Shown here piece after piece: positions 6,029 through 10,918 of a stretch of 10,918 bases of DNA (its first letter is position 1; each line of letters starts with the position of its first letter). This DNA is from JBFHRB01 sp041591915. Lineage in GTDB: Bacteria; Actinomycetota; Nitriliruptoria; Nitriliruptorales; Nitriliruptoraceae. The translations under genes and the position numbers were made by a program. A model generated the notes under the pieces. It was not told the origin of the DNA. It ran no database searches and worked only from the letters and a program-made list of their open reading frames with translations. Where the stretch lies: contig JBFHRB010000107.1 of NCBI GenBank assembly GCA_041591915.1, positions 1-10,918 on the forward strand, given 5' to 3'.

Positions 6029-7228
6029 ATGACCGATGCGGTGGAGCTTCGCGACGTCGCGGACATCGCCGCGCGCGCGGAGGACCTGGAGGGCCTCGTA
6101 CGGCCTCTGCTCGAGGTCCTCGCGAAGGTCGCGCGACTCGAGACGACCTACCTCTCGATCTACGACCGTCGCGACGACGCCCAGCTCTGGCGGTTCGTGT
6201 ACAACGCCAGTTCGGTCCAGCTGCCGGAAGGCGTTGCCTGGCCCTGGACCGAGACCCTGTGCCATCGCATGATCCTCTCCGATCGCACGACGATCGACGA
6301 CGTCGGCGCGGAGTACCCCGAGCACGCGGCCCACAAGTTCCTGGGCGTCCGCGGGTTCGTGAGCATCCCTTACTCGCTCGTGGGTCGCGACGGGGAGATC
6401 GCCGGCACGCTGTGCGGTGGCACCCTGGAGCCACTCGACGTCGATGACGACGTCCTCCACATCTTCGAGCTCTTCGCCAGCCTCATCGCCGATCGTCTGG
6501 GACGTGAGATCGAGCTCGGCAGGGAGCGGGTGCGCGCCGACCTGGCCGAGCGCCGGCTGGAGGAACGAACCAGGCTGATCGCCTCGGCCGAGCACACACT
6601 CAAGTCGCCCCTCACGATCGTCCAGGGCTGGTCGACCATGCTCGACGACCGCTATCCGGACTTCAGCGAGGACCAGCGCCGCGACGCGGTGGCTCGGATC
6701 CGAACCGCCGCAGACGACATGGCGTCGCGGGTCGACGCGCTCCTCGACGAGGCGCAGACCGCGATCCTCGGCACGGACCTGCGCCCCGCACCGATCGACC
6801 TGCCGAGCTACCTGGCAGACGTCACGACCGGGTTCGACGGGGCGACGCAGGACCTGACCATCACCGTCGGGCCGCTCGATGGCGTAGCGCGCGTCGACAT
6901 CCGCGCGTTGGACCAGATCGTCGGCAACCTCGTCGAGAACGCCATCAAGTACGCGGCCGGTGGCACGGCCACGGTGTCGTCATGCATCCTCGATGACACC
7001 GAGCACCCGACGGTGCAGATCGTCGTCGAGGACGACGGCCCAGGGATCGACGAGACCATCGACCTGTTCGAGGCCTTCCAGCGCGGACCGGACGTCACGG
7101 GACTGCCCGGGTCGGGACTCGGCCTGCACATCGTCAAGGCCCTCGTGGAGGCCTCCGGCGGCACGGTCGCAGCCGCCAACCGGGAGGACGGCGGGGCGCG
7201 GTTCTCGGTCCGACTCCCCGCCGCCTGA
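6029..7228 (+). CDS. GAF-domain sensor histidine kinase, soluble and orphan
   Basis: A 399-residue kinase without membrane segments. Residues about 10-160 form a GAF-type sensor domain (RLETTYLSIYDRRDD; WPWTETLCHRMI; FVSIPYSLVGRDGEIAGTLCG). A charged helical linker (160-183) leads to the dimerisation/phosphoacceptor helix AEHTLKSPLTIVQGW with His189. This differs from the common H-E-L-R-T-P-L in having Thr after the His. The ATPase domain has the N-box QIVGNLVENAIKY (Asn304), G1 box EDDGPGI (334-340) and G2 box GSGLGL (361-366), ending RFSVRLPAA. The ATG at 6029 has GGAG and AGGA 9 and 4 nt upstream; the open frame back to 5594 only overlaps GNAT in another frame. It lies 44 nt after GNAT, likely in the same operon. 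No response regulator is in the window. The ligand (small molecule, redox or light chromophore) cannot be read: Cys78 and Cys129 exist in the GAF domain, but a specific cofactor site is not evident. Confidence 0.92.
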   Translation: MTDAVELRDVADIAARAEDLEGLVRPLLEVLAKVARLETTYLSIYDRRDDAQLWRFVYNASSVQLPEGVAWPWTETLCHRMILSDRTTIDDVGAEYPEHAAHKFLGVRGFVSIPYSLVGRDGEIAGTLCGGTLEPLDVDDDVLHIFELFASLIADRLGREIELGRERVRADLAERRLEERTRLIASAEHTLKSPLTIVQGWSTMLDDRYPDFSEDQRRDAVARIRTAADDMASRVDALLDEAQTAILGTDLRPAPIDLPSYLADVTTGFDGATQDLTITVGPLDGVARVDIRALDQIVGNLVENAIKYAAGGTATVSSCILDDTEHPTVQIVVEDDGPGIDETIDLFEAFQRGPDVTGLPGSGLGLHIVKALVEASGGTVAAANREDGGARFSVRLPAA

Positions 7229-7231
7229 ACC

Positions 7232-9472
7232 TCAGCCGCGCCGGCGGATCCGCGTCGCGACACTGAGGCCCATGGCCGCGAGGCCGGCCAGCGCCATCCC
7301 TCCCCCGGTCGCCGGGAGCGGCTCCGCAGCAGCCACGACACCCAGCACGGCCGGGCCGTAGCCGACGCTGACCGGGGCGGCGCCGAGCGGGGTCCCACCG
7401 GGACCGGTCGCGTAGGTCTGCCACGCCACCGTGTCCTGCTGGTGGACACCGGGCTTGGTGTAGTCGCACACGCCGGTCGGGAACGCCGCCTTCAGCGCCG
7501 CCATCTGCTCGTCGGTGAAGACGACGTCGCCGTAGTCGAAGTCCTCGATCGGGACGAGCTGGCACTTCACGATGTTCTCGCTGAGTGGCATGCCGGCCTC
7601 GATGCGCGGGCTCGAGTAGTCCTCCACGACCTGGTCGCAGTACTCCTGCGGCACGTCCTGGCCGGAGCCGTTCGTGCAACGGTGGGTCAGGTCCTCGGGC
7701 TTGTTCTCGATCAACTTCTGGGAGAGCGGGATGTCGCGGGTGTCAGCCTCGACGTTGGCGAGCCACCGGTCGAGCGCGAAGATCGCTGCGTCGCGGTAGG
7801 TCGCGTCGCCCAGCAGGGCCACCGAGCCCTCCCAGAGGAGCTGGTTGTCCGCGTTGCCGTGCTGCTCGACCAGCCGGGCGCGCATCACATCGGTGCGGTA
7901 GGTGTCGTGGAAGGCGCCCGGGTCGGGGCCGCGGAGGTCGATGATCGCCGTCTGGTTCAGGTGGTTGCCCATGTTGACGGCGCCGGAGCGGTAGATGGCC
8001 TCCACGCCGAACAGGTCGGCCTCCACGCGCTCTGCCTGGGGGTCGAGGTCGATGTCGAGCCCGCCGAGCTTGGTGTTGAGGTCGACGAACTGCAGGGGCA
8101 GCAGCGTCCCGTCGAGGAGCGGCTTCAGGCCGTACTGCACGCCCACGTTGTCCCAGGGACGGTTGGCGAACCCGTCGACCTCGCGGCGACCGAAGATGTT
8201 GACCATGTAGTCCTGCAGCGTGCAACGAACGCCATCGGGGTTGGTGTCCTCGTCGTAGACGTCCTCGGACGGCACGCCCGGGCACGAGCGGGTCGGCTCG
8301 CCGGAGTTCGGGATGACCTCGGTGAAGGTCACGGGGTTCGCGTAGTTGGGGTGGCCGTAGGCGGCCGAGATCTGGGCCGGCGTCCAGGGTGCGCCCCACT
8401 TCTGCGGCTGCTCGAAGTACTCGCGCATCAGGTAGTAGTCGATGTACTGCATCGCCGTGGACCAGGCGTCCGCGAAGGAGCAGGCCGGCGAGATGCCCTG
8501 GTAGACGCCCGGGTAGGCGTTGGCGACCTGCTGCTGGGCCAGCGCGCCGCCGGAGCAGCCCGTGCCGATCGTGTACCGGTGCTGGCCGTAGTTGTCGGCG
8601 AGGTACTCCTTGGTCATGACCAGCGACTCGGCCTGTGTGGCGATGTTGCAGTTGTGGCCCGCGTGGTCGAGCGCGTGGGAGATGACCGCGAAGCCGGCGG
8701 CGAGGGGCTGCTCGAGGCGGACGTCGGGCGAGGCGCCCATCCCGTAGCTGGTGTCGCACGACTGGCCGTGGGTGATGACGACCTTGCCGTTCCACTGCTG
8801 CTGCGGCTCGACGGCCGTCCACTCGGCGTCCGGCTGGTAGAGCACCGCGATGCGGTACTCGTCGCGGGCGATGACGCCCTTCTCCTCGCGGACGATGAAC
8901 GGGACCTCGACGCCCTCGTCGGTGGTCGTGGTGGCGACGAACTCGGGGTTGGTCTCCCCGGGGACGTAGGTCTGCAAGACGCCGCCGCTGCGGGGCTTGT
9001 AGAGGAAGGTGTACGTGGGCTCGCGGTTGCAGTGCTCGTCGAGCGACTCGCCACTGCAGGCCCAGGGCAGGATGTGGGGGCCGCTGAACACCGGGCCGGC
9101 GAGCGGGTGGTTGGTCACGGCGAGCGTGGAGCCATGGCCGCTGGGGAGCTCGGCTCGCAGGACGTTGACGCCCAGCTGCAGGCCATCGACGACCCCGAGG
9201 TAGCGGCCGTCGCTGCGCACCGCGAAGGCGTCGGTCACGTCACGGCCGTCGACGTCGACGCGCAGGGTCGAGAGGTCGGAGCCGTCCGACACCCGGACCT
9301 CGACGAGCACGTCGCCGCCGCTGACGAGGTCGGCGCGATTGCTCAGGGTCTCGATGGTCACGACGTCGGAGGCCGCGGGGGCCTGGGCGGCCGCGGGGGC
9401 GGCGGCGATCGTCGTGGAGAGGACGGAGCCAGCCAGCAGGGCGGCACCGAGGACGGAGGCGAGACGGGACAT
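7232..9472 (-). CDS. Exported LPXTG-anchored hydrolase-like protein (DUF6351-like)
   Basis: A 746-residue surface protein. A signal peptide is evident (MSRLASVLG..., hydrophobic core to about residue 25, likely cleavage near AAAQA at 27-31). Residues 37-120 look like a beta-rich N-terminal domain. The central part resembles an alpha/beta hydrolase: GKVVITHGQSCD (229-240), AAGFAVISHALDHAGHNC (258-275) and the nucleophile-elbow-like TIGTGCSGGALAQQ, with Ser307 in G-C-S-G-G. Acid and base candidates are Asp512 and His522 or His538; these are guesses. The C-terminus is a sorting signal: LPATG (719-723), a hydrophobic segment, then RIRRRG, so a sortase should anchor it to peptidoglycan. It has twelve cysteines, an even number, fitting disulfides outside the cell. 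I recall the family as DUF6351; its substrate is unknown. Tannase-like or other esterase activity is possible. The ATG at 9472 has AGGA about 10 nt upstream. It converges on the kinase gene with a 3-nt gap. Confidence 0.85.
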   Translation of the reverse strand: MSRLASVLGAALLAGSVLSTTIAAAPAAAQAPAASDVVTIETLSNRADLVSGGDVLVEVRVSDGSDLSTLRVDVDGRDVTDAFAVRSDGRYLGVVDGLQLGVNVLRAELPSGHGSTLAVTNHPLAGPVFSGPHILPWACSGESLDEHCNREPTYTFLYKPRSGGVLQTYVPGETNPEFVATTTTDEGVEVPFIVREEKGVIARDEYRIAVLYQPDAEWTAVEPQQQWNGKVVITHGQSCDTSYGMGASPDVRLEQPLAAGFAVISHALDHAGHNCNIATQAESLVMTKEYLADNYGQHRYTIGTGCSGGALAQQQVANAYPGVYQGISPACSFADAWSTAMQYIDYYLMREYFEQPQKWGAPWTPAQISAAYGHPNYANPVTFTEVIPNSGEPTRSCPGVPSEDVYDEDTNPDGVRCTLQDYMVNIFGRREVDGFANRPWDNVGVQYGLKPLLDGTLLPLQFVDLNTKLGGLDIDLDPQAERVEADLFGVEAIYRSGAVNMGNHLNQTAIIDLRGPDPGAFHDTYRTDVMRARLVEQHGNADNQLLWEGSVALLGDATYRDAAIFALDRWLANVEADTRDIPLSQKLIENKPEDLTHRCTNGSGQDVPQEYCDQVVEDYSSPRIEAGMPLSENIVKCQLVPIEDFDYGDVVFTDEQMAALKAAFPTGVCDYTKPGVHQQDTVAWQTYATGPGGTPLGAAPVSVGYGPAVLGVVAAAEPLPATGGGMALAGLAAMGLSVATRIRRRG

Positions 9473-9501
9473 CGAAGGGGGATCCTGCGTCGGGGTCGTC
9501 A

Positions 9502-9529
9502 GTTCGAACGAGTGGGGCTACCGCGGGTA
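9502..9529. promoter_or_regulatory. Small palindromes upstream of the surface-protein gene
   Basis: GTTCGAAC (9502-9509) is a perfect 8-bp palindrome. TACC-GCG-GGTA (9519-9529) is an inverted repeat 10 bp further upstream. They lie 30-57 bp before the start of the surface-protein gene, where a promoter or operator would be expected. I found no convincing -35/-10 pair. Confidence 0.25.
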
Positions 9530-9564
9530 ACGCCCTTGCTGGGACTGTTCGGCAGTGAACGCGT

Positions 9565-9592
9565 GACCTCCTGCCGAGAACGGCAGGAGGTC
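9565..9592 (-). terminator. Strong hairpin, likely terminator of the methyltransferase gene
   Basis: A perfect inverted repeat: left arm GACCTCCTGCCG (9565-9576), loop AGAA, right arm CGGCAGGAGGTC (9581-9592). The 12-bp stem contains nine G-C pairs. It lies about 80-105 nt downstream of the methyltransferase stop, in the direction of transcription, and about 95 nt before the next minus-strand start. It therefore separates two same-strand genes. No T-tract follows on the minus strand, so it would be a U-less terminator. An RNA-processing or protein-binding site is the alternative. The two arms contain CCTCC and GGAGG, which could also mask or mimic ribosome-binding sequences. Confidence 0.6.
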
Positions 9593-9600
9593 GCCCTTCG

Positions 9601-9610
9601 CACGGCCGTG
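9601..9610. repeat. 10-bp palindrome CACGGCCGTG
   Basis: A perfect 10-bp palindrome immediately beside the 8-bp tandem repeat, 9 bp from the strong hairpin. It could be a protein-binding site or part of the 3' structure of the methyltransferase transcript. Short GC-rich palindromes are common by chance here. Confidence 0.35.
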
Positions 9611-9641
9611 CAGGCTCGCAGGCTTGCGGGCTTGCGGGCGA
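9610..9641. repeat. Four-unit 8-bp tandem repeat
   Basis: Four consecutive 8-bp units read GCAGGCTC, GCAGGCTT, GCGGGCTT and GCGGGCGA. The internal drift between neighbouring copies is typical of slippage-generated microsatellites. It lies in the 3' untranslated region of the methyltransferase gene, so copy-number change would not alter a protein. Confidence 0.65.
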
Positions 9642-9670
9642 GGCACTGCGTCGGGGATCCACCCGGCGGG

Positions 9671-10678
9671 CTACGGGCGGAAGTTCCTCGTCGTCCACGC
9701 GAGGTGGTCGAGGCCGGGGGGCCACCCGCCCATCAGGCGCGACGCGACGTCTGGTGGAACGCGATCGGGCTCGTTCTCCGAGACCGACTGGTGGTAGATC
9801 GGGTGGAGCCAACGGGGACGCGAGGACTCGGCCACCTTGCGACCGAGGACCACGATCGTGTCGCCGTGGAGCGCGAGGTCGTAGCCGCGCTGCCGACGCA
9901 TCCAGTCCCGCGCCTCTCGCTTGGCGACCGCGTCGGGGTAGACGTCGACGGTGCCGACGAAGGTCTCGAAGCCGTGGGCCGCGACAAGTCGCTGCAGCTC
10001 CAGTGGGGCGTATTCGCGTTGATGGCGATCACCGCGGTGACCGTGGATGTTCGCCATCGCGTATGGCGCCTCCCCGACCGAGAGCCGCCGAAGGCCAAGG
10101 ACGCTGGCGACGTTCACGGTCGTCAGTACCAGCCAGCCGCCCGGCCGCAGTGTCCGGTTGATCTCGTGGAGTGCGTGCGCGGGATCAGCGTTGAAGTGCT
10201 CGATGACCTCCGAGAACACGACGAGGTCGTAGCGGCCGACACCCGCAGCCTCGCTCCAGCGGTCGATCTCGAGGTCGACGTCCCTCGTGCACTCGATCAG
10301 GCCGAGGCCGGTGAACCTCTCGAGGAGGCCACGCGTACGGCTGGTCCCGCCGACATCGAGACACGCACCAGACATGCCCAGGCCCCGGATCACTTCGACG
10401 AGGTACGCGAACCGGCCGATGTGTGTTCGGAAGTACGCGGTGTCCGCCTGCTCGGGTGAGTGCCGTAGCCACTCCTCACGGATCTCTCTGACGGTCTCGG
10501 TGCCGTGGAACGACCCGGGGATCCTCCGTCCCGGACTTGGCAGGCCACGGTTGGCGAGCCGCCGCACGTACGGCGTGAGCAACGACGCTGCCCGTTGGAC
10601 CACGGCCGGCCGTTCCGGCCGTGTCAGCCAGCGCCACAGACGCCGGGCCCCGAACGAATGGGCCTCCGTGCCAGCCAC
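9671..10678 (-). CDS. SAM-dependent methyltransferase (class I)
   Basis: A 335-residue cytoplasmic protein with the Rossmann-type methyltransferase core. The first strand and loop are ACLDVGGTSRTRGLLERF (105-122), where SAM should bind; the family glycine pattern is reduced to VGG. The later core motifs are strong: DLVVFSEVIEHFNADPAHAL (151-170) and NRTLRPGGWLVLTTVN (174-189), the UbiE/Coq5-like or type-11/12 arrangement. About 105 residues precede the core and about 140 follow, including a His/Arg-rich patch (NIHGHRGDRHQREY) and the C-terminal WLHPIYHQS region. The size and flanks resemble methyltransferases that modify sugars, lipids or polyketides in envelope gene clusters, but the acceptor is unknown. 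GTG at 10678 is chosen because GGGAGGGG lies just upstream. Extension to 10894 would add an Arg-rich tail antisense to the divergent gene. Confidence 0.85.
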   Translation of the reverse strand: MAGTEAHSFGARRLWRWLTRPERPAVVQRAASLLTPYVRRLANRGLPSPGRRIPGSFHGTETVREIREEWLRHSPEQADTAYFRTHIGRFAYLVEVIRGLGMSGACLDVGGTSRTRGLLERFTGLGLIECTRDVDLEIDRWSEAAGVGRYDLVVFSEVIEHFNADPAHALHEINRTLRPGGWLVLTTVNVASVLGLRRLSVGEAPYAMANIHGHRGDRHQREYAPLELQRLVAAHGFETFVGTVDVYPDAVAKREARDWMRRQRGYDLALHGDTIVVLGRKVAESSRPRWLHPIYHQSVSENEPDRVPPDVASRLMGGWPPGLDHLAWTTRNFRP

Positions 10679-10801
10679 GATCCCCTCCCACGCTGGCGGG
10701 AAGGTAGGCGACTCAGGCGCGTCCGAAGGTTGAGGACTGGGGAGGAATCCCCGCCACGCACGGCGAAGCACGACACGAGAGCCCACCCGAGGACCCCCTC
10801 C
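10679..10801. promoter_or_regulatory. Divergent intergenic region
   Basis: 123 bp separate the methyltransferase start from the right-edge gene, so promoters for both should lie here. I see an inverted repeat GGGGA-GGAA-TCCCC (10739-10752), near the centre, as a possible operator, but no clear -35/-10 pair on either strand. Confidence 0.35.
10682..10689 (-). promoter_or_regulatory. Ribosome-binding site fixing the methyltransferase start
   Basis: On the minus strand GGGAGGGG ends 3 nt before GTG (core GGAGG at 5 nt spacing). It decides this start over upstream in-frame codons that run into the divergent gene. Confidence 0.65.
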
Positions 10802-10918
10802 ATGCCTCGCCGAACCAGGATCGCCATCGCCGCCGCCACGGCCGCCGCACTGTCGGTGGCTGCGGCGCCGGCTCCTGCGCCTGCGCCTGCGCACGTGCCT
10901 CCCGCCGCCGAGGTGGCG
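10802..10918 (+). CDS. Exported protein, N-terminal part (runs off right edge)
   Basis: The first 39 codons of a gene that continues beyond the window. The start MPRRTRIAIAAATAAALSVA is a typical signal peptide: an Arg-rich n-region, then an Ala-rich hydrophobic core. It is followed by an Ala-Pro alternating stretch (APAPAPAPAHVPPAAEVA) that contains the probable cleavage region and the start of a Pro/Ala-rich linker. There is no lipobox Cys within the visible part, so signal peptidase I is more likely than lipoprotein processing. GAGGA lies 8 nt before the ATG (10789-10793), supporting this start. The mature function cannot be told. It is divergent from the methyltransferase gene and may share its control region. 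Confidence 0.75.
   Translation, partial: MPRRTRIAIAAATAAALSVAAAPAPAPAPAHVPPAAEVA

Noticed and set aside
9610..9641. Attachment site or IS end
   Set aside because: The repeats are short, drifted, period-8 units with no transposase, integrase or tRNA gene nearby.
7442..10459. A 1005-codon open frame on the plus strand
   Set aside because: It is antisense to the surface-protein gene and then to the methyltransferase, crossing the intergenic region. Its product is a low-complexity Val/Asp/Gly/Arg/Leu sequence with no domain; such frames are expected in high-GC genomes.
10679..10894. N-terminal extension of the methyltransferase
   Set aside because: It begins with a run of Arg that is antisense to the signal peptide of the right-edge gene; the GTG at 10678 has a strong ribosome-binding sequence.

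Overview
The window is very GC-rich, with strong G/C bias at third codon positions, GTG and TTG starts, and long spurious open frames antisense to nearly every gene. Together with an LPXTG-type surface protein, an APH-type kinase next to a crotonase, and a DUF6351-like exported protein, this points to a high-GC Gram-positive bacterium (Actinomycetota). A deep-branching lineage is possible but cannot be fixed from this sequence alone. I see no rRNA, tRNA, CRISPR array, transposase, phage gene or plasmid function. No stretch longer than 300 bases lacks a gene.

Layout. (1) The left edge (1-169, minus) holds the first 56 codons of a lipoprotein with a clear lipobox; the rest lies outside the window. 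(2) 319-3342 (minus) is a tight three-gene operon, in transcription order: APH-fold phosphotransferase, a 373-residue protein of unknown function, and a crotonase-family protein. The gaps are 14 nt and 1 nt. The pairing suggests catabolism of a CoA-linked or hydroxylated acyl substrate. (3) 3343-3511 is a divergent intergenic region with a 26-bp tandem repeat. (4) 3512-7228 (plus) is a second operon: a fusion of two universal-stress-protein-like domains with a DUF389 membrane domain, an overlapping GNAT acetyltransferase, and a soluble GAF histidine kinase with no response regulator nearby. It looks like a stress or signalling module. (5) 7232-9472 (minus) encodes a large exported, cysteine-containing, alpha/beta-hydrolase-like protein (DUF6351-like) ending in an LPATG sorting signal. 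It converges on the kinase gene with only 3 nt between stop codons. (6) 9473-9670 is intergenic, with a perfect 12-bp-stem hairpin, a 10-bp palindrome and an 8-bp-period tandem repeat. (7) 9671-10678 (minus) encodes a SAM-dependent methyltransferase. (8) After a 123-bp divergent gap, the first 39 codons of an exported protein (plus) begin at 10802 and run off the right edge.

Most of the window looks like ordinary chromosomal accessory content. The parts most worth follow-up are the stress-domain/DUF389 fusion with its GNAT and orphan kinase partners, the kinase-unknown-crotonase operon, and the sortase-anchored DUF6351-like hydrolase. Start codons were reassigned for five genes where the longest open frame runs past the likely start.
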